This document shows, in pieces, positions 44,512 through 52,465 of a stretch of 54,780 nt of DNA (the stretch's first letter is position 1; each line of letters opens with the position of its first letter). This stretch comes from G963666945 sp963666945. Its GTDB lineage: Bacteria; Bacteroidota; Bacteroidia; Bacteroidales; Marinifilaceae. Where the stretch lies: contig CAXXRT010000039.1 of NCBI GenBank assembly GCA_963666945.2, positions 1 to 54,780 of the forward strand. The letters are read 5' to 3'. The translations under genes were made by a program, and so were the position numbers. Below the pieces are notes generated by a model. The model was given only the letters and a program-made list of their open reading frames with translations. It was not told the origin of the DNA and searched no databases.

Positions 44512-44650
44512 ATGTATGTAATTTATATTTTTCGTTGTACGAAAAGAGACCTTACGAAAATACAAAAAATAACCGGAGATAAATTGAAATATTTACTCAA
44601 TTTATCTCCGGTTGAATTAGTTATCCCTTATTTGGGGCTTTATTTACTGT

Positions 44651-44760
44651 CTTTTAGAATTTCTCTTACGGTTTTTAAGGATTTCCCTTACCGTCTTTAA
44701 GAATTCCCATTACGGTTTTTAAGAATTTCCCTTACGGTCTTTTAGAATTTCTCTTACGGT
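44651..44760. repeat. Five tandem copies of a 22-bp repeat
   Basis: Five exact-length 22-bp units lie at 44651-44672, 44673-44694, 44695-44716, 44717-44738 and 44739-44760, followed by a 6-base partial unit. Consensus is (C/T)TTTAAGAATTTCCCTTACGGT. Units 1 and 5 are identical; the others differ at a few bases. Unit 5 and part of unit 4 form the end of the metallopeptidase gene. Because 22 is not a multiple of three, changes in copy number can alter that protein's C-terminus. Confidence 0.9.
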
Positions 44761-46779
44761 TTTTAGCATAGGTTCAACGGATAATTCGTTTCCTGTTGCT
44801 TCCTTCATCCATTCCTGAGGAGTGATTCTTCCTATCTTGAATATTCTGTCGACCTCAGTTGCGAAGTGTTTTCCTTTTAGGTGATCTTCCAGCTGGAAGT
44901 CAATTATGTGACCGAAAGAATAGGCCGAAAGATAAAGAGGGTATGAAATCATATGGGAATAGATTCCAAGTATGGTCTCATCTTTTGAGCCAAACACCCC
45001 TGCGAAGTATTTGTTCCATACCTCTTTTGAAATCCTGATAACAGCCTCTTTAAGTTGTGCCGCATCGGCAGTTGGGTTTGCATATAACCATTTCCATACA
45101 GCTATATCGACCATAGAAACACCCATTATCTCGTAAGTGCTCCAGAAGATATCCAGGGACTGCATAATATCTTTCTGCTTGTCGCTGTTGTTGATATCAA
45201 GAAGCATAAGGTCCCTTTTCTGGAATATAAAAGCAAGGGCCTCTGTGAAAGCTGTGTTTGGCACCCCGTTAAGCATATAGTGATCCACATCGTAAAGAGA
45301 CACTGTTTGCTCTACGTTGTGACCGAATTCGTGGACTGCGATGTTGTAACCCTTGTAGTTCATGCCAGTCTTTGGAACCCTTGTCCTAAGGTGGGCCTTG
45401 GCACCTTTCATTTGTGCACCCGCAGCATGACCCGAACCCCTTGCAGGGTCAACGGCAATCTTGTCGGCCAGGTAGTTAGCTCTTTCTTTAGTCCATCCAA
45501 GTTTTTGAAGCAATTCAGGAATACGCTTTTCCATTGCCTTGGCATCAGGATAAAGCTTCTGAGTCATTTTATTCAGTTTGTTCTCATCCAGTGAGCTTCT
45601 TGCCTTGAATCCGTCGTACCATATATCGTAAGGTTTAAGATCACGGCCCAGTCTCTGGGAAATCATCTTACCTACTTCTTTAAGAACAGGGTCGGAAAGG
45701 AAAGAGTGGAATAGTTTTTCAACGTCCTCTATGCAGATTTCCATGTCTCCGGAGAACTTCCTTTTTATGTATGTGTCAAGATCGGGACAGTAAGGGTCAA
45801 TGGCTTTAAGAGCCCTGAAGCTGTTGATGATCTGCTGGTACCTTGTGTCAGGTTCCGGCTTGAATGCAACCTCTTTGCCATCTTTGTAAACCTTGTTTTC
45901 TATAGGGTTCCACTCATATTTGTCAGAATTGATGACCTCTTGGGGAATATCCTGGGAGATGATCCTCTGCATCACCTTGTAAACCATGTCCTGCTTTTCA
46001 ATTCCCGCCTTGCCTTCGCTGTAGTGCGACTTTATCTCGTCTCTCAGGTTCCAGTGGGAGAGAAGGACCATATCTTCAGGGAAAAGTTTTTCGCCCTTGT
46101 TGTTAAGAAGGTATCCCATATATATGTTGTAGGCAGAGATGTAAACATCGGCATCGCTTTCAACCTTGGCATAGGCCTGTTTTAGTTCGGCAGGTACCCT
46201 GGTTGAGAAAATATCGCCAAGACGTGCATAGGCCCACTGTTTTCTGCTCCACTTGCTTCCCAGCTTGTTCTTTTCTTCCAATGTGAAAGAAGGGAAGTTA
46301 AGGGCAACATAGAAAGCAATCTTATTGTTGTAAAGATCGGAGCTCAGGTGGGAAGAAGGACTGTATGCGCCGAACATCTTGTCAATGTCGTGAAGAGGAC
46401 CATTCTCCAGCTGAAGGTCTTCGTTAAGTTCCAGGTTTATTTCGTTGAAATGACCGTAAAGACTCTCGAAATTCTTTGATAGCTTACCGAATACAAGATC
46501 TTTCTCTTGCGCTGTGGCAATGTAGTTCTTTGAACAGTAATCGATGAATTCTTTGTTGTCGCCGTCGCTTGCCCTCCATAGAGAGGCAGCATGACTGACA
46601 CCCTTTTCAACAAGAACCTTGTCAAGTTCTGTATACTTTGATGTGATTGCAGAAACCGCATGACTGATGTCGGTCTTTGTGATTATTGCCATGTTTGTGT
46701 TGTCTTTCGACTTTTGGTCAGGGTTTGTAGTACAGCCTATTATGCCCAGTAATAGAAATAGGGTTGTAATTTTTCTCAT
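44719..46779 (-). CDS. Zinc-dependent metallopeptidase lipoprotein (HExxH, gluzincin-like)
   Basis: This 686-residue lipoprotein has lipobox IIGC (MRKITTLFLLLGIIGC). The zinc motif HEFGHNVEQ lies at about residues 486-494, with a likely third ligand in AFTEALAFIFQKRD some 26 residues later. The layout suggests a periplasmic or surface dipeptidyl-peptidase-like enzyme related to M3/M49-type gluzincins, but the exact family is uncertain. The C-terminus TVREILKDRKGNS is encoded by the 22-bp tandem repeat, so the terminal residues are unlikely to be functionally constrained. Confidence 0.8.
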   Translation of the reverse strand: MRKITTLFLLLGIIGCTTNPDQKSKDNTNMAIITKTDISHAVSAITSKYTELDKVLVEKGVSHAASLWRASDGDNKEFIDYCSKNYIATAQEKDLVFGKLSKNFESLYGHFNEINLELNEDLQLENGPLHDIDKMFGAYSPSSHLSSDLYNNKIAFYVALNFPSFTLEEKNKLGSKWSRKQWAYARLGDIFSTRVPAELKQAYAKVESDADVYISAYNIYMGYLLNNKGEKLFPEDMVLLSHWNLRDEIKSHYSEGKAGIEKQDMVYKVMQRIISQDIPQEVINSDKYEWNPIENKVYKDGKEVAFKPEPDTRYQQIINSFRALKAIDPYCPDLDTYIKRKFSGDMEICIEDVEKLFHSFLSDPVLKEVGKMISQRLGRDLKPYDIWYDGFKARSSLDENKLNKMTQKLYPDAKAMEKRIPELLQKLGWTKERANYLADKIAVDPARGSGHAAGAQMKGAKAHLRTRVPKTGMNYKGYNIAVHEFGHNVEQTVSLYDVDHYMLNGVPNTAFTEALAFIFQKRDLMLLDINNSDKQKDIMQSLDIFWSTYEIMGVSMVDIAVWKWLYANPTADAAQLKEAVIRISKEVWNKYFAGVFGSKDETILGIYSHMISYPLYLSAYSFGHIIDFQLEDHLKGKHFATEVDRIFKIGRITPQEWMKEATGNELSVEPMLKTVREILKDRKGNS

Positions 46780-47630
46780 GTTTGCAATGTTTTATAATAA
46801 TACTATAAACTTTTAAAAATCAGTATAATGATCTATTGTTTTGCAATTTACGAGAATATTCTTTTTTAATCAATGATATTTGTAATGTTTATTTTGAGAT
46901 ATGGAGTTTATGGGAGTGGGGGGTTTAGGGTATTAAGGCAAAATTAAAAGCATTTAGGCTTATGTTTAGGGGGCAACCGATGTTTTTAGGGGGGGGCAAC
47001 TGACATTAGAATTTCCCCTTTACAGAAAGTGATTTGTGTTGGTTTTATAGGGGATTGTAGCGTTTTTTTACAACAAATATACAACAGAAATATGCTAAAA
47101 ATATAAAGACATGAGAGCGTGAATTTTGTTATAAATTTAATGGAAAAATTGAAATAATTTTGATTCATTTTAAAAAGGGATGTATTGGACATCCCTTTTT
47201 GAGTTAAAAAATATTCAGACTAAAGAGTAGGAGTAGTATGGTTAGAATGAGAAAATTCCCTCGTTGGTACTATTCTTAAATTATATATATATGTTGAGCA
47301 GAAAGTTGTTTTGAATTTTAGTTAAGTGTTATAAAAGAGGTGTTTGGGGTTGTGTTGTGTATATAAAAATATGTTATACAGCACATGTGTGATTTATGAT
47401 ATTTTGGAAGCAAATTAAAACTAAGACATTAAGGTGTTTTGTTTCTGTATTATGTTTTTTTTGTATGGATTTGTGATTTGTTTGTAATGTATGATTTGTT
47501 AAATTTGTTCACTTAATAAATACTGTTATAATGATTTGTATGAATGTTTGTTGTTTTTGTTTTGCAAAACAATATAAAGTATATGATGTGATCAAATTAT
47601 TTTAATTTATTCTAAAACTGATCGAATAAT
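46780..47630. other. Long intergenic region (851 bp) with G-rich and terminator elements
   Basis: The genes on either side diverge and no ORF here looks real. It holds a G-rich tract (46912-46930, GGGAGT then GGGGGG then TTTAGGG), two related G-run repeats (46963-46980 and 46981-47003, both with a TGTTT...AGGGGG...CAAC core), and a 12-bp intrinsic hairpin at 47172-47200 that terminates nothing annotated. Confidence 0.6.
47172..47200 (+). terminator. Orphan intrinsic terminator
   Basis: AAAAAGGGATGT (47172-47183) pairs perfectly with ACATCCCTTTTT (47189-47200). It lies in a region with no annotated gene, so it may end an unseen small RNA or belong to a lost gene. Confidence 0.75.
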
Positions 47631-49850
47631 ATGAATACAAAAATTCCTTTTTGTTTATTAGTATTAATACTAGTACTTTTTTCTTGTTCGGAAACAAAAC
47701 AAGAGCGTGAAGTGGCAAACATTAAAGCATTCGCAAAATGCTATGGTTATGTACGATGGTTCCATCCAAGTGATGAGGCGCAAGGTGTCAATTGGTCAAA
47801 GTTTATACCCTATGGTATAGCCAAAGTAAAGGATGCACCTAATGAAGATGCTTTAAGGGATTCCCTAAGAGAGTTATTCACCCCAATAGCACCATCAATT
47901 AAGATTGTGGCTTCTAATAAAGATTATCAATATAATTTTAATTCGATACTTCCCCAAGATACGACAGGAATGAAACCTACATATTGGCAACACAATGGAG
48001 TTGATTTGTGTTTGTTGAGTAATATGTATAGAAGTATGAGGGTCAATAAGGCTAGTAAAACTATGAATATTAGTAAGCTGGCAATTTGTAATTATTTTAG
48101 AACGGATAACTATAAAGGCAAAAAAATACGAATAAGGGCAGCAGTTAAGATAAATGGCGGCAATGATGAAACTTTTGGGAATTTACATTTAGCATCTATT
48201 GGAAATGAACCTGAGAAATCCTGTGTTCTTGGGAAAGTGCATAAGATAAAAAATAGAGATTGGAAAGTATGGGAAAAGAAAGTAATCGTGAAGGATCCAG
48301 ATGTCTATATCGACTTTGGATGTTATCTTGAAGGTCTAGGAGAAATGTATGTTGACGATCTTATTATAGAGTATAAAGATAGCAACAAGTGGGTGTCTAT
48401 GTTTAAGGATAATTTTGAAAAGCCTTTACTTGCTAATTGGAAAACTTATAATAATGAGTTTGATAAGAGCATAGTTCAGTCTGATAGCTATTCAGGAAAA
48501 AGTTGCTTGAAGATAAAAAACACCGGACAACTTTTTGATAGATATCTTAAGTTTGGGGCACTTACAGAAAAGCTGTTGACTAGTAGAACTAAAGTTTTTT
48601 TACCTCTTGTTCTAATGACTGATGAAAATCATGTTTATCCTATAGGGGAGAAAGAATGTCTCTATAAACTTAATAAAGAGATGGATTTATTTAAAGGAGA
48701 TAAAGAGATTATAAAATATGCTGATGTTATTGAATACTGGAATGTTATGAAATATTTTCATCCCCATATTAATTCAATAGAAGGAGACTGGAATGAACAT
48801 CTGGATTTGGCTTTAAATAATATTTATTCCCCTTTAGAAGAGTTACGGGGAGAAAGCAGCTTATCGTATTTGTGTAATGTTATAGGAGATGGGCACACTG
48901 GGCTACATGGGGTAGAGATATATTATAATTATTTTCCATTTCATGCTGATGTTTTAGAAGATAAACTCATAGTAACTAATTCGGTTGATTCGAAAATAAA
49001 GAATGGAGATGAATTATTGACTATTGATGGGAAAGACATTATAGAAGAATTTAAAACTATAGCAAGAGGGATCTCAGGCAGAGAAGAGTATAAGAATTAT
49101 CTTGCTAGCCACTTTTGGAAACGTTTTCCTAAGGAATGTATAAAAAAAATAGGTTTTAAAAGAGGAGCGGTAATTAAAGAGGTAGATATTAAGGTAAGTA
49201 ATATATGGTGTGCTCGCAGAAGTTTTAGTCGTAAATCTGTTATTGATACCTTGAATTATACTTATGTTAATTTAGAAAAAGTGCCTTTACTAGAACTAAA
49301 AAGATTACAAACACAAAAGAGATCCCAAAGTCATTATTTTATATATGATTTAAGGGGCTTTTCTAACTATATGCCTTTTTTTATTTTGCCCGATTCTTTA
49401 AGAATGGGACATAAGTCTCAAGGGGGAACTTTGCCACAGGTTCTTTCTCCTGATGACATTAAACAGTCTAAGTTAGGGTTTGAGCCATGTAAGGAGAGTG
49501 TATCTGTTTGCAAAAATAATATATTTCTAGTTTGTGAGAAGAATATAAGTAATGAAGAATCCTTTATTGATTTTGTTCATGAATTAGGCTATGGGATAAC
49601 TATCGGGAATTATACAACAGGAGCTAATGGCAATATAAATATGATACCACTCCCAAGTGGTAAGAATCTTTTTTTTACAGGAGTTAAATATATTTACCAC
49701 GATGGTAAAAGTTACTATAAGAAAGGTTTAAAGCCAGATGTGTATGTAAAGCAAACAATAGAAGGAATTATAAATAATAGAGATGACGTCTTAAATAAAG
49801 CAATCGAGATTGTTAAAAATGGAGGTATTCGAAAATCCATAAATGAGTAG
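47631..49850 (+). CDS. S41-family C-terminal processing peptidase-like lipoprotein
   Basis: This 739-residue lipoprotein has lipobox LFSC (residues about 16-19). The N-terminal domain with GYVRWFHPSDEAQGVNWSKF is typical of Bacteroidota S41 members, followed by a jelly-roll-like region (to about residue 300), a helical segment, a PDZ-like part (FPFHADVLEDKLIVTNSVDS) and the S41 core. The core has SNEESF at about residue 640, where Ser is the likely nucleophile, and GNYTTGANGNINMIPLPSGK. It is expected to act in the periplasm or at the surface. It seems to be a single-gene unit; the terminator at 50423 may originally have been its own. Confidence 0.85.
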   Translation: MNTKIPFCLLVLILVLFSCSETKQEREVANIKAFAKCYGYVRWFHPSDEAQGVNWSKFIPYGIAKVKDAPNEDALRDSLRELFTPIAPSIKIVASNKDYQYNFNSILPQDTTGMKPTYWQHNGVDLCLLSNMYRSMRVNKASKTMNISKLAICNYFRTDNYKGKKIRIRAAVKINGGNDETFGNLHLASIGNEPEKSCVLGKVHKIKNRDWKVWEKKVIVKDPDVYIDFGCYLEGLGEMYVDDLIIEYKDSNKWVSMFKDNFEKPLLANWKTYNNEFDKSIVQSDSYSGKSCLKIKNTGQLFDRYLKFGALTEKLLTSRTKVFLPLVLMTDENHVYPIGEKECLYKLNKEMDLFKGDKEIIKYADVIEYWNVMKYFHPHINSIEGDWNEHLDLALNNIYSPLEELRGESSLSYLCNVIGDGHTGLHGVEIYYNYFPFHADVLEDKLIVTNSVDSKIKNGDELLTIDGKDIIEEFKTIARGISGREEYKNYLASHFWKRFPKECIKKIGFKRGAVIKEVDIKVSNIWCARRSFSRKSVIDTLNYTYVNLEKVPLLELKRLQTQKRSQSHYFIYDLRGFSNYMPFFILPDSLRMGHKSQGGTLPQVLSPDDIKQSKLGFEPCKESVSVCKNNIFLVCEKNISNEESFIDFVHELGYGITIGNYTTGANGNINMIPLPSGKNLFFTGVKYIYHDGKSYYKKGLKPDVYVKQTIEGIINNRDDVLNKAIEIVKNGGIRKSINE

Positions 49851-49910
49851 AAAAATATTCTAATTATTTTACCATGAAAAAATTAAAAATTACGAGACTG
49901 TAAAATAAAC

Positions 49911-50365
49911 TCTGTCCATATTCGGAAAAATTAATAAATTCGCAGATTATGGACGCATCAGATTTATTTGACAAAGACAGTATAGAATACAAATCACTAC
50001 TTGATAAATAATTAAAAACTTTAAAAGAGGTGCAAAATCTTAACCGGTTCCGGTGGAGTATTTGCACCTCTTTTAAAGGATTTTCTAGAAAGTGCCCTTG
50101 AGGCTGAGATGGAAGATCATCTATACACAGAAGAGCGCATTCGTGGCAACAAGCGCAACTGCAAGGGCCAGAAGACGGTGAAAACCTCATATGGCAATAT
50201 TCCAATCTCAACACCAAAGGATCGCCATAGCAACTTTGAACCAGAAATAATAAGGAAACGCTCAACTGTATTGGCGGATAACCTAGCTCCCAAGATAATA
50301 GGGCTCTACTGCTGTAAATAGCAAAATAATTCTCAAATCCCTTTTGTAAATAGAGTATGGACATA
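49911..50365. mobile_element. Decayed IS256-type element
   Basis: A transposase remnant (49949-50321) is bounded by a candidate inverted repeat, TCTGTCCATATTC at 49911-49923 and GAGTATGGACATA at 50353-50365 (11 of 13 matching). The span is only about 455 bp, so most of the element, including the DDE catalytic part, is missing. True element ends and target duplication are not certain. Confidence 0.55.
49949..50321 (+). pseudogene. IS256-family transposase, N-terminal remnant
   Basis: The sequence begins MDASDLFDKDSIEYKSLLDK, then hits TAA at 50009. After another frame change near 50036-50043 (an extra A), it continues as TGSGGVFAPLLKDFLESALEAEMEDHL, TVKTSYGNIPISTPKDRHSN and ADNLAPKIIGLYCCK with a stop at 50319. 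This is the mutator-type (IS256) transposase N-terminus, where family members read FLEGALEAEMDDHLG. It lacks the DDE domain and cannot be active. Confidence 0.85.
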
Positions 50366-50422
50366 GAATAGTTGTTGAGGGTTTCTTATTGTGATGTGAG
50401 TAATATTATATTAAGATATAGG

Positions 50423-50456
50423 GCTCAGAGATGCGGAAGGTCTCTGAGCTTTTTTT
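50423..50456 (+). terminator. Terminator between the IS remnant and the TAC module
   Basis: GCTCAGAGA (50423-50431) pairs perfectly with TCTCTGAGC (50441-50449), followed by seven T. It is a strong terminator with no gene directly upstream except the IS remnant. Confidence 0.85.
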
Positions 50457-50638
50457 ATTAGGTTAGGGATATCATTTTGCCTATTTTGTGGTAAAAATTA
50501 TCTAAGAACCACTTTTACCTGAATATGCAGATATGGTGAACTTAACCGAATGCCTGCAGTAGAATGCATTCGAAGAGAATGTAAATATTTGTTAGTTTTT
50601 CTTGTAAAATTGGAAATATATGTATTAATTTGCGAATA

Positions 50639-50656
50639 GTTTAGTTATAACTAAAC
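50639..50656 (+). promoter_or_regulatory. Perfect 18-bp palindrome at the TAC promoter
   Basis: GTTTAGTTATAACTAAAC is a perfect dyad, four bases before the ATG at 50661. It is the expected kind of operator for autorepression by a dimeric Xre antitoxin, here probably with the toxin. Confidence 0.75.
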
Positions 50657-50660
50657 AAAT

Positions 50661-51053
50661 ATGAAAGAATACTCGTTAAACAAAATAGAAGAGATTGATG
50701 GAAAGCAAGTTTTTTATAAACTTGAGATAGGGGGTGTATGTCAGTTTGATGAGTACGTGGATGAGATTATCCGGGATGGTCAATATATAGATGAATACGC
50801 CTCGCTAATAGCCAATATGGAAGATATTGCAAACTTTAAACTTCTACCTAAGACAAAATTTAGAGATATTACTTTAAGTAAAAAAGACAAGGTTAAAGAA
50901 TATGAATTTAAGACAAAACATTTAAGGGTATATGCGATCAAGAATGATGCAGGAAAGCTTATACTCCTTGGAGGTTATAAAAATTCACAGAAGAAGGATA
51001 TCAATAAATTTAGAGCTTTAAAAGATTCTTACCTAAAAATGAAAGAGTTATGA
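50661..51053 (+). CDS. HigB/RelE-like toxin of a probable toxin-antitoxin-chaperone module
   Basis: This 130-residue protein has a C-terminal half resembling RelE/HigB-type RNases: EFKTKHLRVYAIKNDAGKLI then LGGYKNSQKKDINKFRALKD, the usual beta-strand with a basic Lys/Gln loop. The N-terminal half (FYKLEIGGVCQFDEYVDEI) is less typical. It would cleave mRNA on the ribosome when freed. It overlaps the antitoxin by 4 nt (ATGA), and toxin-first order is typical of HigBA. The call rests on local similarity and context; I cannot confirm catalytic residues. Confidence 0.7.
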   Translation: MKEYSLNKIEEIDGKQVFYKLEIGGVCQFDEYVDEIIRDGQYIDEYASLIANMEDIANFKLLPKTKFRDITLSKKDKVKEYEFKTKHLRVYAIKNDAGKLILLGGYKNSQKKDINKFRALKDSYLKMKEL

Positions 51054-51454
51054 AAAGAGAAGAAATTATAAAAAGCAAAGGATACAATACAACAAAGATT
51101 CAAAATGAGTTATTTAGACAATTGAATGCTTATCTTGAGAATAATAATAAAACAAGAAGTCAATTTGCTAAAGAATTAGGAGTTTCTAAAGGTTATGTTT
51201 CTCAAATATTAAATGGAGCTTTTGATTTTAAATTATCTAAACTAGTAGAGTTATCTTTAGCAATAGGAATGATTCCAGAGATAAATTTCAAATCAACAGA
51301 AGAAGTAGTAAAGCAAATTGGTTTAAAGAAGAAGTTAGAGATTGTCTATTCAAAAGAAACTACATTACAAAATAGAAAATCAAGTAATAAGGATGTTAGG
51401 CCAAATTTCAAGGAATTAAGACTAGTAAGAAGAGAATTTAAAATGGCACGATAA
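51050..51454 (+). CDS. Xre-family antitoxin with C-terminal extension
   Basis: This 134-residue protein has an Xre helix-turn-helix at about residues 35-75 (RSQFAKELGVSKGYVSQILN is the core). After it comes a long basic tail (about residues 93-134, ending NFKELRLVRREFKMAR). In TAC systems the antitoxin tail is a chaperone-addiction region that is unstable without SecB-like chaperone; the tail here could play that part, by inference. It overlaps the toxin by 4 nt and the third gene by 1 nt, so the three are translationally coupled. It probably binds the palindrome at 50639. Confidence 0.8.
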   Translation: MKREEIIKSKGYNTTKIQNELFRQLNAYLENNNKTRSQFAKELGVSKGYVSQILNGAFDFKLSKLVELSLAIGMIPEINFKSTEEVVKQIGLKKKLEIVYSKETTLQNRKSSNKDVRPNFKELRLVRREFKMAR

Positions 51455-51888
51455 TGGAAAAGAATGAATTAAAATATGAATTTCCTTTTAGGATATATAA
51501 TATCAAAACAAATTCATTTGCAGAGCGAGAAATAGATGAAGATGAAGCAAAAGTCTTTGACGAAACAAAATTAGGTTTTGTTTTTAGACCTTCATTTGCA
51601 TATGATGAGGAATTAAAGCTAGTAAAAGTTAATATAGTCGTTTCATATGAATATGAAGGTAATCAATTACTGAGAATTGATACAGATACTATTTTTGAAT
51701 TTATTTCTTTTGAGGGAATTTTAGTAAAAGATGGATCAGAAGATAAGAATATGCTAGCAACTTTGTTGGGGATTGCTTTTTCAACAGTAAGAGGTATTAT
51801 TATAAATAGAACTGTTGGAAGTTTTATAAATAAGTTCTATTTACCAATAATTAATCCTACTACGATTATTAATGATAATGACGATTAA
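51454..51888 (+). CDS. SecB-like chaperone of a probable TAC module
   Basis: This 144-residue protein has a beta-rich N-terminal two thirds (FPFRIYNIKTNSFAEREI, LVKVNIVVSYEYEGNQLLRI) and a C-terminal helix then loop (LLGIAFSTVRGIIINRTVGS, then KFYLPIINPTTII). The (S/T)T.RG helix followed by LPIINP is the pattern I recall for SecB-like proteins in toxin-antitoxin-chaperone operons. The length fits SecB (about 140-180). Gene order toxin-antitoxin-SecB and the 1-nt overlap with the antitoxin match Mycobacterium tuberculosis HigB1-HigA1-SecB. It has no signal peptide. This is a strong structural hint, not proof. Confidence 0.75.
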   Translation: MEKNELKYEFPFRIYNIKTNSFAEREIDEDEAKVFDETKLGFVFRPSFAYDEELKLVKVNIVVSYEYEGNQLLRIDTDTIFEFISFEGILVKDGSEDKNMLATLLGIAFSTVRGIIINRTVGSFINKFYLPIINPTTIINDNDD

Positions 51889-52265
51889 GAATTAATTTTT
51901 ACTTATATGATTGGATTTAAGCTAATATTAATATAAGACCAGGGGCCCAATCGGAGCTATATATTTTTTATTCGAGTTGAAAAGTTTGTGATTGAGAGTA
52001 AATAATTTTTGTTAGAATCTCTGGGGATTTACCTAATTGAGGAATGTGTTTGATGTTTAGGTTCTTGGTCCGGTCTTGGTTTTTGAAGGTTATTTTGCCT
52101 TGGCAATTTTGGATGCAGAGGATGGTTAGGTTAGGGTATTTGTTGAAGTCTATTTCTATTTCTATTTCTATGTTTTGCTGTTGTGGATTAGGATCTGCTA
52201 TAGGTGGATTAATCTTGATGATATCAGGGAATAAAAAAAAGGAGAACATCTCTGTCCTCCCTCTG
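51889..52265. other. Intergenic region with a hexamer repeat
   Basis: Between the TAC module and tRNA-Gly I see no firm gene. It contains TCTATT repeated about four times (52149-52171). The minus frame is open through it and into the tRNA and carries DFNKYPNLTILCIQNCQG, reminiscent of a leucine-rich-repeat fragment. I see no clear terminator for the TAC genes. Confidence 0.4.
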
Positions 52266-52338
52266 AGCGAAAAACGAGACTCGAACTCGCGACCCCAACC
52301 TTGGCAAGGTTGTGCTCTACCAACTGAGCTATTTTCGC
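52266..52338 (-). tRNA. tRNA-Gly (GCC)
   Basis: The minus strand forms a 73-nt cloverleaf with acceptor GCGAAAA/TTTTCGC, D-arm GCTC/GAGC, anticodon stem CAACC/GGTTG around TTGCCAA (anticodon GCC), and T-arm GCGAG-TTCGAGT-CTCGT. CCA is not encoded. Confidence 0.95.
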
Positions 52339-52465
52339 AATTGCATTGCAAATATAATTGATATTTTTAATTCCTAAAAATATTTTTGAAAAAAAAGTTT
52401 GTGCTGGCAATGATGAGGTGAATTTTTAATAATTATTTAATTGGTTTTTTATATTTAATCAATAA

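Noticed and set aside
42353..44521. Plus-strand open frames inside the AsmA gene
   Set aside because: They are antisense shadows; no signal peptides or known families.
44651..44760. Tandem repeats considered as a CRISPR array
   Set aside because: The units are directly adjacent with no spacers, and no cas genes are present.
46986..47192. Minus-strand 68-codon open frame with hydrophobic stretch
   Set aside because: It lies across G-run repeats and ends within the terminator hairpin; composition looks non-coding.
49864..50364. Minus-strand 166-codon open frame
   Set aside because: It is antisense to the IS256 remnant, which matches a known transposase on the plus strand.
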